64,000 nt of DNA, taken from assembly GCA_021287075.1 (NCBI GenBank), contig JAJTBD010000014.1, positions 36,651 to 100,650 on the forward strand, in the 5' to 3' direction. Position 1 is the stretch's first letter. Each line of letters opens with the position of its first letter. The notes under the pieces are model-generated. The model made no database searches. It was not told the origin of the DNA and worked only from the letters and a program-made list of their open reading frames with translations. The stretch comes from Micrococcales bacterium. Its GTDB lineage: Bacteria > Actinomycetota > Actinomycetes > Actinomycetales > Dermatophilaceae. Position numbers and translations under genes: made by a program. Below are positions 8,401 to 18,105 of this stretch, in pieces.

Positions 8401-9097
8401 TATCCAAGGCCTCTCGGTTGCCTACGGGCCGGTCAAGGCCCTCCAGGATGTCTCCTTCGAGGTGCCCACGGGCACGATCACGGCCGTCCTCGGCGCCAAC
8501 GGTGCCGGCAAGACGACCCTGCTGCGCACCGTCTCGGGTCTGATGCGCCCGCAGGCCGGCAGGGTCACGCTCGACGGCACCGACATCACCCGCATGGCCC
8601 CCGAGAAGATGTCGCGGCTCGGCATGGCCCACGTGCCCGAGGGCCGCGGGGTGATCACCGAGCTCACGGTCGAGGAGAACCTCCGGCTGGGCGAGCTCGG
8701 CCGGGCCAGGAACGGCGACCCGGTGGCGATCGAGCGGATGTGGGAGATGTTCCCCAAGCTGGGCGACCGCCGCGCGGCGCTGGCCGGGTCCCTGTCGGGC
8801 GGCGAGCGCCAGATGCTGGTCATCGGCCGGTCGCTCATGGCCACGCCCAAGGTCCTGCTGCTTGACGAGCCGTCGCTCGGTCTCGCGCCGCGCATTGTCG
8901 CGCAGATCTTCGACCTCGTGCGCACCCTCGTCGACGAGCAGGGGCTCTCGGTCCTGCTCGTCGAGCAGAACGCCCGCAGCGCCCTGTCCATCGCCGACCT
9001 CGGCGTCGTCCTCAACCTCGGCCGGGTCGTGACGACTCAGGAGGCCGGCGCACTCGCCGCCGACGAGGACCTGCGCCATGCCTACCTCGGGTTCTAG
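8393..9097 (+). CDS. livF: Branched-chain-amino-acid-type ABC transporter ATPase, LivF-like
   Basis: A 234-residue second ATPase of the importer. Walker A GANGAGKTT (about residues 36-44), signature LSGGERQML (about 140), Walker B VLLLDEPSLGLAP and the H-loop region VLLVEQNARSAL, in which the usual switch His is replaced by Gln as is typical of LivF. It couples ATP hydrolysis to transport through LivH/LivM. ATG 8393 is chosen because ACGGAGGCGAG lies just upstream and the length then matches LivF; an earlier in-frame ATG at 8360 is less likely. The start overlaps the livG stop by 8 bases, suggesting translational coupling. Confidence 0.88.
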   Translation: MLDIQGLSVAYGPVKALQDVSFEVPTGTITAVLGANGAGKTTLLRTVSGLMRPQAGRVTLDGTDITRMAPEKMSRLGMAHVPEGRGVITELTVEENLRLGELGRARNGDPVAIERMWEMFPKLGDRRAALAGSLSGGERQMLVIGRSLMATPKVLLLDEPSLGLAPRIVAQIFDLVRTLVDEQGLSVLLVEQNARSALSIADLGVVLNLGRVVTTQEAGALAADEDLRHAYLGF

Positions 9098-9112
9098 AGA
9101 AGGGAGCCGACC

Positions 9113-9991
9113 GTGCAGCAGCTGATCACCACACTCCTCAACGGGCTCACCATGGGCATGGTGTATGCCGCGTTCGCCCTCGCGCTCGTCCTCATCTGGC
9201 GCTCGACGCGGATCGTCAACTTCGCCCAGGCCCCGATGGCGATGGTCACCACCTATATCGCGATGGTCCTCATCGAGGGCGGGCTGAACTACTGGCTCGC
9301 GTTCATCCTCGCGCTGCTCTCCGGCTTCGTCCTCGGTGCCTTCGTCGAGCGGGTCATCGTCCGGCCCGTCGAGGGCAAGTCCGACATCAACGCGGTCATC
9401 CTCACCCTGGGACTGTTCATCGTCCTGCACGCGCTGGCCGCGCTCGTCTTCGGCAGCGACTACAAGTCCTTCCCGGCGCCCTTCGGTGTCCGCGGCATCA
9501 CGGTCGGCGGGCACAGCCTCGCGATCACGCCGTTCGGCATCTTCACGATCGTCGCCGTCATCGTCGTCATGCTCCTGCTGCTCCTGCTCTTCCAGAAGAC
9601 CGACGTGGGCCTCCAGATGCGAGCCTCCGCCTTCAACCCCGAGGTGGCCCGGCTGCTCGGCGTCAAGGTCAGCTCGATGCTCACCCTCGGATGGGCGCTG
9701 GCCGCGCTCGTCGGCTCCCTGTCCGGCCTGCTCATCGCCGGCGGCAACCTTGTCCACCCCGGCTACATGGACTCGGTCGTCGTCTTCGGCTTCGTCGCCG
9801 CCGTCCTCGGGGGCCTCGACAGCCCCCTCGGCGCCGTCGTCGGCGGACTGATCATGGGCATCGCCCTGAGCCTCGTCTCCGGATACCTCGGCTCCGGGCT
9901 CGTCTCTCTCGCAGCCCTGCTCATCCTCGTGGCCGTCCTGCTCGTCAAGCCCGGCGGCCTCTTCTCGCACGCGTCCGAGCGGAAGGTCTGA
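9113..9991 (+). CDS. livH: Branched-chain-amino-acid-type ABC transporter permease, LivH-like
   Basis: A 292-residue inner-membrane permease with about eight hydrophobic helices, beginning NGLTMGMVYAAFALALVL, which is the LivH-type N-terminus, and containing EVARLLGVKVSSMLTLGWAL, the cytoplasmic coupling loop contacting the ATPase. With LivM it forms the translocation channel. GTG start at 9113 behind GAAGGGAG. It stops one base before livM. Confidence 0.88.
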   Translation: MQQLITTLLNGLTMGMVYAAFALALVLIWRSTRIVNFAQAPMAMVTTYIAMVLIEGGLNYWLAFILALLSGFVLGAFVERVIVRPVEGKSDINAVILTLGLFIVLHALAALVFGSDYKSFPAPFGVRGITVGGHSLAITPFGIFTIVAVIVVMLLLLLLFQKTDVGLQMRASAFNPEVARLLGVKVSSMLTLGWALAALVGSLSGLLIAGGNLVHPGYMDSVVVFGFVAAVLGGLDSPLGAVVGGLIMGIALSLVSGYLGSGLVSLAALLILVAVLLVKPGGLFSHASERKV

Positions 9992-9992
9992 C

Positions 9993-11102
9993 ATGCGCAA
10001 GGCACTCGACACCGTCCGCGGCAATGTCCTGCTCAAGCACTCCCTGATCGCGCTCCTGGCGGCGGCCCTGGTCCTGCTCGTCATGGAGTCGGTCAGTCCC
10101 TTCCGGCAGGGGCAGCTGGCCATGATGGCCTACTACGCCATCGCGGCCGGCGGGCTGACCGTCCTGACCGGGCTCAGCGGCCAGCTCTCCCTCGGGCACG
10201 GCGCCTTCATGGCCATCGGGGCCTACACGACCGCGCTGCTGCTCCAGGAGCGCGAGGGCGCGCTGCCCATGATCGTCATCATCCTCATCGCGGCCCTCGT
10301 GGCCACCGTCGTCGGCGCGATCGTCGGCGTGGCCGCTGCGCGCCTCCACGGCCCCTATATCGCGGGCGCGACGCTGGCCCTCGCGGTGGCCGTGCCCGGC
10401 ATCGCGCTGCACTTCTCGTCGGTCTTCGGCGGGGAGCAGGGGCTCAACGTCAAGGTCCCCGAGGTGCCGCGCCTGGCCGACGACGCGCTCTACTTCCTGA
10501 CCGGCACCGAGACCAGCACCTCCGAGTGGGTCGCCTACTCCGCGTGGTTCCTGCTGATCATCGTCTACTTCCTGCTCGCCAACCTCTCGGCGAGCCGCAT
10601 CGGCCGGCGCTGGCGTGCGGTCCGCGACGACGAGGTCGCGGCCTCGCTCGCGGGCATCGACCTGGGCCGCGACCGGGTGGTCGCCTTCGTCGTGAGCGCG
10701 GCGTGCGCCGGGGTGGCCGGAGCGCTGCTCGCGCTGGCCAGCCGGCTCGCCGCCCCCGGCTCCTTCAGCCTGGTCCTGTCGCTGACCCTGCTCTCCGCCG
10801 TCGTCCTGGGCGGACTGGGCAGCCTCCTCGGCGCGCTGCTCGGCTCCGGCCTGCTGGCGCTGCTGCCCAACCTCGCCACGAGCATCGGCTCCAGCATGGG
10901 TCTGTCCGATGTCAAGGCCGCCGAGCTCTCGCCCCTCGTGATCGGCCTGACCACCATGCTCGTGATCCTCCTCGCCCCGGCGGGTGTCGTCGGCTCGGTC
11001 CGCCAGCTGCTGGCGGGGCGGGGGCCCAGGGCAACAACCGCTGCCGCAGGCACGCCAGGTGCCGGCGCCGACACCCCCACCGTCGCCGAGCCGCGCGGCT
11101 GA
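9993..11102 (+). CDS. livM: Branched-chain-amino-acid-type ABC transporter permease, LivM-like
   Basis: A 369-residue membrane protein with about nine hydrophobic segments and the LivM signature TGLSGQLSLGHGAFMAIGAY (about residues 60-80). The coupling loop reads RRWRAVRDDEVAASLAGI. The C-terminal ~30 residues are a low-complexity Ala/Thr/Gly/Pro tail that is probably cytoplasmic. Start one base after the livH stop, so the two permease genes are co-translated. A single GTATGCCG motif copy (minus orientation) lies in the 84-base gap to the binding-protein gene. Confidence 0.88.
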   Translation: MRKALDTVRGNVLLKHSLIALLAAALVLLVMESVSPFRQGQLAMMAYYAIAAGGLTVLTGLSGQLSLGHGAFMAIGAYTTALLLQEREGALPMIVIILIAALVATVVGAIVGVAAARLHGPYIAGATLALAVAVPGIALHFSSVFGGEQGLNVKVPEVPRLADDALYFLTGTETSTSEWVAYSAWFLLIIVYFLLANLSASRIGRRWRAVRDDEVAASLAGIDLGRDRVVAFVVSAACAGVAGALLALASRLAAPGSFSLVLSLTLLSAVVLGGLGSLLGALLGSGLLALLPNLATSIGSSMGLSDVKAAELSPLVIGLTTMLVILLAPAGVVGSVRQLLAGRGPRATTAAAGTPGAGADTPTVAEPRG

Positions 11103-11186
11103 GCCGCGCACACGGCATACCCAGATCCTCTCCCTCACCACCCCAACCCCCTCGCCCAGCGAGGACTCACCGCCCGGGAGGCACAG

Positions 11187-12536
11187 ATGAACAGATGGTC
11201 CAGGAAGGCTGCTCTGGCCACGAGCATGGTCGCCAGCGCAGTGCTGGTCGCCTCGTGTGGAGCAGGCGGCCGCTCGGAGAGCTCGTCCTCCGACGGTGCG
11301 GCGGCCGAGAACGTGCCCGGTGTCACCGACACCTCGGTCAAGATCGGCGCGCACTTCCCCCTCACCGGCGTCGCGGCGCCCGGATACAGCGAGATCCCTT
11401 CTGGCGCAAAGGCGTACTTCGACTACGTCAACTCCAAGGGCGGCATCCACGGTCGCAAGATCGAGTACATCGTCAAGGACGACGGCTACGTGCCGACCAA
11501 CACCACGCAGGCCGTCAACGAGCTCGTCCAGAAGGAGCAGGTCTTCGCGATCGTCGGCGGTCTCGGCACCCCGACCCACTCCGCGGTCGTCGACTTCCTC
11601 AACAGCGAGAAGGTCCCCGACCTGTTCGTCTCCTCCGGCTCGATCAAGTGGGGCGACAAGCCGTCCGAGCGCCCGATGACCTTCGGCTGGCAGCCGGACT
11701 ACGAGATCGAGGGCAAGATCATCGGCAAGTACATCAAGGAGAAGATGCCCAACGCCAAGATCGGCCTCTACCTCCAGGACGACGACCTCGGCGCCGACGG
11801 CGCCAAGGGCCTCAAGCAGTTCGTGGGCGACCAGGTCGTCAAGGAGGTCAAGTACACGCCGGGCAACACCGACGTCGCCCCCCAGATCGCGGCGCTCCAG
11901 GCGAGCAAGGCCGACCTCGTCGTGGGCTTCAACGTCCCGTCCTACACCGCGCTGTCGCAGCTGACCGCGCTCAAGCTCAACTACAAGCCGAAGTGGTTCT
12001 ACACCAACGTCGGCTCCGACCCCAAGCTTGTCGGCAGCCTGCTGGCGAAGTTCTCCAAGGGCGCTGTCAAGGACGGCAACTCGGCCCTCGACGGCATCAT
12101 GACGACCGAGTACATCCCCGGAGTTGACTCCGCCGACGACCCCTGGGTCAAGCTCTGGACCAAGGTCTGGGACGAGCAGGGCAAGGACGGGGAGCTGACC
12201 AACTACCGCGTCTATGGCATGTCGCAGGCCTATGCCTTCGTCTCGGCGCTCCAGGCGTCGGGCAAGAACCTCACCCGTGAGGGCATCGTCAAGGCGATCG
12301 AGGACGGCGGCGCCAAGTGGAAGGGCCCCAACAAGCTGCCCTTCCGCTATTCCAAGGACAGCCACCTCGGCATCTCCGGTGTCGAGGTCGTCGAGATCAA
12401 GAAGGGCATCGGCGAGCCGCTCCAGGACCCGATGGTCACCGACCTCGGCGATGCCGAGATCAAGCCCGACTCCGGCACCGCCGAGCAGGCGCCCAACGAG
12501 TCCGGCCTGCCGGACGACATCAAGGGCGCCGAGTGA
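11187..12536 (+). CDS. ABC transporter substrate-binding lipoprotein
   Basis: A 449-residue extracytoplasmic ligand-binding lipoprotein of the Leu/Ile/Val-binding fold. The N-terminus has a signal peptide ending in the lipobox VASC (Cys about residue 22), so it is lipid-anchored outside the membrane. The mature part begins VPGVTDTSVKIGAHFPLTG, then GAKAYFDYVNSKGGIHGRK, typical of HAAT binding proteins. RBS GGGAGG precedes the ATG. Tyr codons here are 14 TAC to 3 TAT, opposite to many neighbours, which suggests high expression. It feeds LivHM/LivGF; ligand unknown. A strong hairpin follows at 12572-12602. Confidence 0.9.
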   Translation: MNRWSRKAALATSMVASAVLVASCGAGGRSESSSSDGAAAENVPGVTDTSVKIGAHFPLTGVAAPGYSEIPSGAKAYFDYVNSKGGIHGRKIEYIVKDDGYVPTNTTQAVNELVQKEQVFAIVGGLGTPTHSAVVDFLNSEKVPDLFVSSGSIKWGDKPSERPMTFGWQPDYEIEGKIIGKYIKEKMPNAKIGLYLQDDDLGADGAKGLKQFVGDQVVKEVKYTPGNTDVAPQIAALQASKADLVVGFNVPSYTALSQLTALKLNYKPKWFYTNVGSDPKLVGSLLAKFSKGAVKDGNSALDGIMTTEYIPGVDSADDPWVKLWTKVWDEQGKDGELTNYRVYGMSQAYAFVSALQASGKNLTREGIVKAIEDGGAKWKGPNKLPFRYSKDSHLGISGVEVVEIKKGIGEPLQDPMVTDLGDAEIKPDSGTAEQAPNESGLPDDIKGAE

Positions 12537-12571
12537 TCCCTGCTCGACACTGACCCACCCGCACCACTGAC

Positions 12572-12602
12572 GACGGCGGGGCCCACCCAGGGCCCCGCCG
12601 TC
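12572..12602 (+). terminator. Hairpin terminator after the binding-protein gene
   Basis: Perfect 13-bp stem (12572-12584 with 12590-12602), 5-base loop. It lies between the binding-protein gene and the CoA ligase gene, so it may partly insulate the ligase or stabilise the 3' end of the abundant upstream message. Confidence 0.75.
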
Positions 12603-12631
12603 TCCCGTCCACGACCCGCACAGGAGCACCC

Positions 12632-14131
12632 ATGACCACCATGTCCCTCGCGAGCATCCTCGCCGAGCCGGCCCGTCGCACCCCCGACAAGGTCGCCGTG
12701 GTCGAGAGCGGAGAGCACCACACCTACGCGCAGGTGTGGGAGCGCGCCAGGCGGGTGGCGGCGTCCCTGCGTGACCTCGGCATGGCGCCGGGGGAGCGCG
12801 TGGCCATCCTCGGCCCCAATGTCGTCGACTTCGTCTGGGCCTACTACGGCGTGCAGGCGCTCGGTGGCGTCGTGGTCCCGGTGCCCAGCCTGCTCAGCCC
12901 CGACGAGGCGGCCTACATCCTGCGGCACTCGGGCGCGCGCATGGTGCTCTATCACTCGGCGGTCGAGGCCCTGGCCCGCCCGGCGACCGAGTCAGTCGGC
13001 TTGCCGCTCAAGGAGATCCGGGCTCTGGCGGAGCACGCGACCCCCGTCGAGGCGGCTGCGGTGCGCGACCCCGACGACACGGCCGTCATCTTCTATACCT
13101 CCGGCACGACCGGGCGACCCAAGGGCGCCGAGCTGACCCATCTCAACCTCGTGATGAACGCGACTGCCAACGCCTTCGACGCCAACCCGATCGCCCGCGA
13201 CGACATCGTGATGGGCTGCCTGCCGCTCTTCCACGTCTTCGGCCAGTCGGTCTCGATGAACTCGACCTTCCGCGCCGGCGCCACCCTCGTGCTCCAGCCC
13301 CGCTTCCATCCGGCGGAGGCGATCGACCTCATGGTCGCCGAGCGCACCAACCTCTTCTTCGGCGTCCCGACGATGTATGTCCAGCTCCTTGCCGCCGCGC
13401 CGGACGCCGCCGCCCTCCCGCAGCTCAAGGACTGCATCTCCGGAGGCGCGGCCCTGCCCGTGGCGGTGCTCGAGAAGTTCACAGAAGTGTTCGGCGCCAA
13501 CGTCTTTGAGGGCTATGGCCTGTCCGAGACCTCACCGACGTGTGCGGTCAACCAGCCCTGGTTCGGCACGCGCGCCGGCACGGTCGGCCACCCGATCTGG
13601 GGCGTCGAGGTCGAGATCGCCGACGAGACGATCGAGGACGAGATCCGCCTGATGCCCACCGACGCGCTCGGCGAGATCGTGGTGCGCGGACACTGCGTCT
13701 TCAAGGGCTATCTCGACAACCCCGAGGCCACTGCCCAAGCGATCGTGGACGGGTGGTTCCGCACCGGCGACATCGGGCGCAAGGACGAGGACGGCTTCAT
13801 CTGGATCGTCGACCGCAAAAAGGACCTCATCATCCGCGGCGGGTTCAACGTCTACCCGCGCGAGGTCGAGGAGGTCCTGGCCCGCTTCGACGGCGTCTCC
13901 CAGGTCGCCGTCATCGGCATCCCTGACGCCGAGCGGGGCGAGGAGGTCATGGCCGTCGTCACCCCTGTGTCACCCGGAGCGGTGGACGCCGAGGAGCTCC
14001 TCGACTACGGCAAGGCCCACCTGGCCAAGCACAAGTACCCCCGCAGGGTCGAGGTCGTCGACGCGCTGCCTCTCGGCCCGACCCACAAGATCCTCAAGCG
14101 GGAGCTGCGCGCGCAGTATGTCGACGGCTGA
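12632..14131 (+). CDS. Acyl-CoA/aryl-CoA synthetase (AMP-forming)
   Basis: A 499-residue member of the ANL adenylate-forming superfamily. P-loop [16 protein letters not shown] (about residues 155-170), the A5 motif GYGLSETSP (about 300), and the C-terminal hinge [20 protein letters not shown] (about 395-415) with the catalytic Lys near KILKRELR. It activates a carboxylic acid through an acyl-AMP and joins it to CoA. Sequence resembles long/medium-chain fatty-acid ligases, but placement directly behind an importer operon and opposite a PucR regulator suggests it activates the imported acid. Start ATG 12632 after CAGGAGCACC. Confidence 0.88.
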   Translation: MTTMSLASILAEPARRTPDKVAVVESGEHHTYAQVWERARRVAASLRDLGMAPGERVAILGPNVVDFVWAYYGVQALGGVVVPVPSLLSPDEAAYILRHSGARMVLYHSAVEALARPATESVGLPLKEIRALAEHATPVEAAAVRDPDDTAVIFYTSGTTGRPKGAELTHLNLVMNATANAFDANPIARDDIVMGCLPLFHVFGQSVSMNSTFRAGATLVLQPRFHPAEAIDLMVAERTNLFFGVPTMYVQLLAAAPDAAALPQLKDCISGGAALPVAVLEKFTEVFGANVFEGYGLSETSPTCAVNQPWFGTRAGTVGHPIWGVEVEIADETIEDEIRLMPTDALGEIVVRGHCVFKGYLDNPEATAQAIVDGWFRTGDIGRKDEDGFIWIVDRKKDLIIRGGFNVYPREVEEVLARFDGVSQVAVIGIPDAERGEEVMAVVTPVSPGAVDAEELLDYGKAHLAKHKYPRRVEVVDALPLGPTHKILKRELRAQYVDG

Positions 14132-14151
14132 CCAGGGGAGGCCCAGACGCA

Positions 14152-14185
14152 GGTATGCCGCGGACCGTTCGGTCCGCGGCATACC
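14152..14185. repeat. GTATGCCG inverted pair (hairpin, likely terminator)
   Basis: Perfect 15-bp arms (14152-14166 and 14171-14185) with loop GTTC, between the convergent CoA-ligase and DUF4870 genes. Likely two-way terminator. Confidence 0.85.
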
Positions 14186-14223
14186 GTGCGCTGGTCGCGA
14201 GCCCCGTTGAGGGAGTGGGTCGC

Positions 14224-14691
14224 TCAGCTGACGAACTTGGGCGTCATCGGGTAGCGGTAGAACTCGCCCCGGTGGGTGCGGGTGAGCGCGATGATGTGCA
14301 TGACGATCGCGGCCACCCAGATGATCGGGTAGGTCACGAAGCCGATGAGGACGAACATCAGCAGGCCGGAGATGGCCAGGCCGATGCCGACGGCGATCGT
14401 GAAGTTGAGGGCCTCGGTGACGTGGTGGCGGGCGAACGGGCCGCGGTCCTTGAACAGCGCCCACATCGCGACGGGGGCGAGCCAGGCCAGCAGGCCTGCG
14501 GTCGTGACCACCAGCGCGAGCGAGATCGCGTGCGCTGCGAGGGCGACGTTGCGCTCCTGCTGGACGGTGAGCTGGGCGCTCGAGCCGAAGTAGCCATTGA
14601 TCCCCTCGGCCGGCTGGCTGGGCGGCGAGTAGGGCGTCTGAGGCGAGGCGGGCGGGGTCTGCGGACGGTAGTCCTGGGGCTGGCTGGTCAT
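14224..14691 (-). CDS. DUF4870-type small membrane protein
   Basis: A 155-residue protein with a Pro/Gln/Ser-rich N-terminal 45 residues (probably disordered and cytoplasmic) and three hydrophobic helices. Between them is [20 protein letters not shown], the recognised DUF4870 motif, and the C-terminus reads [15 protein letters not shown]. The molecular role of the family is unknown. ATG 14691 is preceded by GAGGGGGA on that strand, which decides it over a longer open frame. The 158 bases upstream hold no gene and presumably its promoter. Confidence 0.85.
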   Translation of the reverse strand: MTSQPQDYRPQTPPASPQTPYSPPSQPAEGINGYFGSSAQLTVQQERNVALAAHAISLALVVTTAGLLAWLAPVAMWALFKDRGPFARHHVTEALNFTIAVGIGLAISGLLMFVLIGFVTYPIIWVAAIVMHIIALTRTHRGEFYRYPMTPKFVS

Positions 14692-14850
14692 GGGGTCCCC
14701 CTCTGGGAGTGGTTGTTGCATGGAGTGGAACGGTGGGGCTGTTCCAGTGATTCCATCCTGTCGCCGCAGGCTGTCGCCCACATTGGGGCTAGCACCCGAA
14801 TCGGGCAGGGTGGCCAGCCCCCGCCGCCGGTGGTGGCTGGCGTGAGGCGC

Positions 14851-15732
14851 TCAGGCGCCGGGCTCGGTGACGAAGTCGATGAGCTCCTCGACCGACGCCA
14901 GCAGGCTCGGCTCGAGGTCGGCATAGGTGCGCACGGAGCCGAGGATGCGCTTCCAGGCCATCGCCATGTCGGCCTGGGTGTCGTGCGGCCAGCCGAGGTG
15001 GGCGGCGATGCCGTGCTTCCACGAGGTGCCCCGCGGGATCTCCGGCCACTGCGCGATGCCGAGGCGCTCGGGCCGCACGGACTGCCAGACGTCGACATAG
15101 GGGTGGCCGAGGATGCGCACGTGCGGTGCCCACGGCCGCAGTCCGGCGGCCTCGGTCACGATGCGGTGCTCCTTGGTGCCGGGCACGAGGTGGTCGACCA
15201 GCACGCCCATCCGACGGCCCGGGCCCGGTGCGAAGTCTCGGATGGCCGCGGCCAGGTCGTCGACCCCGTCGAGCATCTCGACGACGACGCCCTCGACGCG
15301 CAGGTCGTGCCCCCAGACCTTCTCGACGAGCTCGGCGTCGTGCTTGCCCTCCACGAAGATGCGCGCGCCGCGGGCAACCCGGGCGGGGGCGTCGTGGACG
15401 GCGATGGAGCCGCTCGCGGTCCGTCCTGCCGCCTGCTTGGCGGCAGCGACCTTGGCCTTGGCGGCAGCGGTCGGGGCAGTGAGCACGACCGGTCGCCCGT
15501 CGAGGAGGAAGCCGGGGCCGAGCGGGAAGCCCTTGGTGCGGCCACGGCGGTCCTCCAGGTGCACGACGTGGATGCCGCCGGCCTTCTCGACGCGTACCAC
15601 GGCCCCCACCCAGCCGGTCTCGACGTCCTCGACGACGACGCCGCGCTCGGCCTCCACGGGCGTCGCGCGCCCGCCCTTGGGGGCGCGCCAGTCGCCGGAG
15701 AGCACGTCGCGGCCATACCTGTCGTTCACCAC
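14851..15732 (-). CDS. DUF3097 protein with TOPRIM-like segment
   Basis: A 293-residue conserved actinobacterial protein next to hrcA. Residues 1-100 form an SH3-like/beta-rich section ([20 protein letters not shown]); the middle has [19 protein letters not shown], which looks like the Glu-containing strand of a TOPRIM fold, followed by [14 protein letters not shown] in the place where TOPRIM proteins carry Asp-x-Asp. The C-terminal third ([20 protein letters not shown]) is family-specific. TOPRIM-like folds act on nucleic acids, so a nucleic-acid function is possible but unproven. Two adjacent GTG codons (15732, 15729) could start it. Divergent from hrcA. Confidence 0.75.
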   Translation of the reverse strand: MVNDRYGRDVLSGDWRAPKGGRATPVEAERGVVVEDVETGWVGAVVRVEKAGGIHVVHLEDRRGRTKGFPLGPGFLLDGRPVVLTAPTAAAKAKVAAAKQAAGRTASGSIAVHDAPARVARGARIFVEGKHDAELVEKVWGHDLRVEGVVVEMLDGVDDLAAAIRDFAPGPGRRMGVLVDHLVPGTKEHRIVTEAAGLRPWAPHVRILGHPYVDVWQSVRPERLGIAQWPEIPRGTSWKHGIAAHLGWPHDTQADMAMAWKRILGSVRTYADLEPSLLASVEELIDFVTEPGA

Positions 15733-15740
15733 CGGGCGAG

Positions 15741-15802
15741 GGTATGCCGCGGCGCCGCCCCGGCACCGGAGGGCACGCCGGTAGGTGGGCGCGCGGCATA
15801 CC
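15741..15802. repeat. Loosely spaced GTATGCCG inverted pair between divergent genes
   Basis: GGTATGCCGC (15741-15750) and GCGGCATACC (15793-15802) face each other across 42 bases upstream of both the DUF3097 gene and hrcA. Unlike the tight pairs, it lies at two 5' ends, so it is not a terminator; its role is unknown. Confidence 0.6.
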
Positions 15803-15805
15803 GCG

Positions 15806-15837
15806 TAGACTTGGCACTCGATGGTGCCGAGTGCCAG
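15806..15837 (+). promoter_or_regulatory. hrcA promoter with CIRCE operator
   Basis: TTGGCACTC-N9-GAGTGCCAG at 15811-15837 is a CIRCE element, the HrcA binding site. A TAGACT -10 hexamer at 15806-15811 abuts it, so HrcA bound here would block the promoter. This predicts autoregulated heat-shock control of hrcA-dnaJ and perhaps rsmE. Confidence 0.9.
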
Positions 15838-15858
15838 ATCATCCGGACGGGAGGCGAC

Positions 15859-16890
15859 ATGAGCGACGAGCGGCGGCTTCAGATCCTGCGCGCCATCGTG
15901 CAGGACTATGTGGCGACCTCCGAGCCCGTCGGGTCCAAGGCCCTCCTCGAGCGGCACCGCCTGGGCGTCTCCGCGGCGACGGTGCGCAATGACATGGCGG
16001 TGCTCGAGGAGCAGGGGCTGATCCACGCCCCGCACACCAGCGCCGGCCGGGTGCCCACCGATGCCGGCTACCGCCTCTTCGTCGACCGGCTCTCGGCGAT
16101 CAAGCCGCTCAGCCGCGCCGAGAAGACCGCCATCCAGCAGTTCCTCGAGTGCGCCGTCGACCTCGACGACGTCGTCGACCGCACCGCGCGGCTGCTCTCC
16201 TCGATCACCCACCAGGTCGCGGTCATGCAGTACCCATCGCTGACCCGGTCGAGCGTGCGCCATGTCGAGCTCGTGCCGATGCCGGGACAGCGGCTGATGG
16301 TGGTGCTCATCGTCAACTCCGGCCGCGTCGAGCAGCGGGTGGTCGAGGTCGAGCGCGACCTCACCGACGAGGCCGGCGGCGAGACGCTCTCGCTCATCCG
16401 CACCCGCCTCAACGCCCAGGCCGCCGACCAGCGTCTGGTCGACGCGGCCGCCGCACTGCGCTCCCTCCCGACCCAGTTCGAGCCGGCCGACCGCGCGCTG
16501 GTGCGCGCCGTGGTCGGGGCGCTCCAGGACGCCCTGGTCGAGGAGCGCGAGGAGCGGGTCGTGCTCGCCGGCACGGCCAACCTCGTGCGCGCCGGCACCG
16601 ACTTCCCGACCTCGATCGGCCCCGTCCTCGAGGCACTCGAGGAGCATGTCGTGCTGCTGCGCCTGCTCTCCAGCGTCGAGGTCGACGACGCGGCCGTCGC
16701 CGTGCGCATCGGCCAGGAGAACCCCGTCGCGGGCCTGCACGCCACCTCGATGGTCTCCACCCGCTATGGCGCGGGCAATGACCTCGTCGCCGGGCTCGGT
16801 GTCGTCGGCCCGACCCGGATGGACTACCCCACCACGATGGCGGCCGTCCGGGCCGTGGCGACCTACGTCTCCCGCATCCTCGCCGAGTGA
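15859..16890 (+). CDS. hrcA: Heat-inducible transcription repressor HrcA
   Basis: A 343-residue repressor of class I heat-shock genes. The N-terminal winged-helix region reads [20 protein letters not shown] and [20 protein letters not shown], followed by the HrcA hallmark [20 protein letters not shown] (about residues 60-80); the C-terminal half includes [20 protein letters not shown], a family signature. It binds CIRCE, and an element sits directly upstream, so it represses itself; GroEL is the known modulator in other bacteria. RBS GGGAGGCG precedes ATG 15859; the longer open frame upstream would overlap the operator and is rejected. dnaJ follows. Confidence 0.96.
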   Translation: MSDERRLQILRAIVQDYVATSEPVGSKALLERHRLGVSAATVRNDMAVLEEQGLIHAPHTSAGRVPTDAGYRLFVDRLSAIKPLSRAEKTAIQQFLECAVDLDDVVDRTARLLSSITHQVAVMQYPSLTRSSVRHVELVPMPGQRLMVVLIVNSGRVEQRVVEVERDLTDEAGGETLSLIRTRLNAQAADQRLVDAAAALRSLPTQFEPADRALVRAVVGALQDALVEEREERVVLAGTANLVRAGTDFPTSIGPVLEALEEHVVLLRLLSSVEVDDAAVAVRIGQENPVAGLHATSMVSTRYGAGNDLVAGLGVVGPTRMDYPTTMAAVRAVATYVSRILAE

Positions 16891-16968
16891 CCGCGCCCTC
16901 GTGACCGCCCACCCGACCATCCGCCCCGCGGCCTCGGCCGACCAGCCCCGTCCCGACGAAGGAACCCG

Positions 16969-18099
16969 GTGAACGACTACTACGCAGAGCTCGGTGTCGC
17001 CCGCGACGCCAGCCCCGAGGACATCAAGAAGGCCTACCGTCGCAAGGCGCGCAGGCTCCACCCTGATGTCAACCCCGGCCCCGACGCCGAGGAGGAGTTC
17101 AAGCGCGTCTCGCAGGCCTATGACGTGCTCTCCGACCCGGCCAAGCGCCGCTCCTATGACATGGGCGCCGACCCCTTCGCCGCGGGCGGCGGCCACGCGG
17201 GCTTCGGCCAGGGCTTCACCTTCAGCGACATCATGGAGCAGTTCTTCGGGGCGGCCGGTGCCGGTGCCCAACGGGGCCCGCGCTCGCGGCAGGCCCGTGG
17301 CCAGGACGCCCTCGTGCGCCTCGACATCGACCTCGTCGACGCCGTCTTCGGCGCCGACAAGGAGCTGCACATCGACACCGCCGTCGTGTGCACCACCTGC
17401 CACGGCGACGGGGCCCAGCCCGGCACCCAGCGCCGAACCTGCGATGTGTGCGGTGGTCGCGGCGAGGTCCAGCAGGTCCAGCGCTCCTTCCTCGGCCAGG
17501 TCATGACCAGCCGTCCCTGCGTCGCCTGCCAGGGCTTTGGCGAGGTCACCCCATCGCCCTGCTATGAGTGCTCGGGCGAGGGCCGGGTCCGCTCCCGGCG
17601 CACCCTGACCATCCGGGTCCCCGCCGGCGTCGACACCGGCACCCGCATCCAGCTCGCGGGCGAGGGCGAGGTCGGTCCGGGCGGTGGCCCCAACGGCGAC
17701 CTCTTCGTGGAGGTGCGGGTGCGCCCGCACGCCGTCTTCCAGCGTCGCGGCGATGACCTGCACTGCTCGATCGAGCTGCCCATGACGGCCGCGGCGCTCG
17801 GCGCCACCGTCCCGCTGGAGACCTTCGACGGCCCCCGCGACATCGAGGTGCCCGCCGGCACCCAGAGCGGCGACACCACCACCCTGCGCGGCCTCGGCGT
17901 GACCCACCTGCGCACCCAGTCGCGCGGCGACGTCATCGTGCACCTGGTCGTCACCACGCCGACCAGGCTGGACGCCCACCAGACCGAGCTGCTGCGCCAG
18001 CTCGCCACCGCCCGCGGCGAGGAGAAGCCCCAGGGCACCGTCACCCCGGCCGGCCAGGGCATCTTCGGCAAGCTGCGCGACGCCTTCAAGACAAGGTAG
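16969..18099 (+). CDS. dnaJ: Chaperone DnaJ (DnaJ2 type)
   Basis: A 376-residue Hsp40 co-chaperone that stimulates DnaK ATPase and delivers unfolded clients. J domain at 1-65 ([20 protein letters not shown]) with the HPD tripeptide in RLHPDVNPG, a Gly/Phe-rich linker (about 70-100), four CxxCxGxG zinc repeats ([32 protein letters not shown] at about 140-205) and the C-terminal substrate-binding region. GTG start at 16969 behind GAAGGAACCCG. It lies 78 bases after hrcA and is likely in the same CIRCE-controlled transcript; the dnaK-grpE-dnaJ1 operon would be elsewhere. Confidence 0.95.
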   Translation: MNDYYAELGVARDASPEDIKKAYRRKARRLHPDVNPGPDAEEEFKRVSQAYDVLSDPAKRRSYDMGADPFAAGGGHAGFGQGFTFSDIMEQFFGAAGAGAQRGPRSRQARGQDALVRLDIDLVDAVFGADKELHIDTAVVCTTCHGDGAQPGTQRRTCDVCGGRGEVQQVQRSFLGQVMTSRPCVACQGFGEVTPSPCYECSGEGRVRSRRTLTIRVPAGVDTGTRIQLAGEGEVGPGGGPNGDLFVEVRVRPHAVFQRRGDDLHCSIELPMTAAALGATVPLETFDGPRDIEVPAGTQSGDTTTLRGLGVTHLRTQSRGDVIVHLVVTTPTRLDAHQTELLRQLATARGEEKPQGTVTPAGQGIFGKLRDAFKTR

Positions 18100-18105
18100 G
18101 CCCCG

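Noticed and set aside
9945..12629. An 894-codon minus-strand open frame
   Set aside because: Antisense to livM and the binding-protein gene, which carry clear family motifs; low-complexity translation.
15811..15837. CIRCE-like sequence as another copy of the GTATGCCG pair
   Set aside because: It is a distinct TTGGCACTC-N9-GAGTGCCAG element with the exact CIRCE spacing; only its neighbours carry GTATGCCG.
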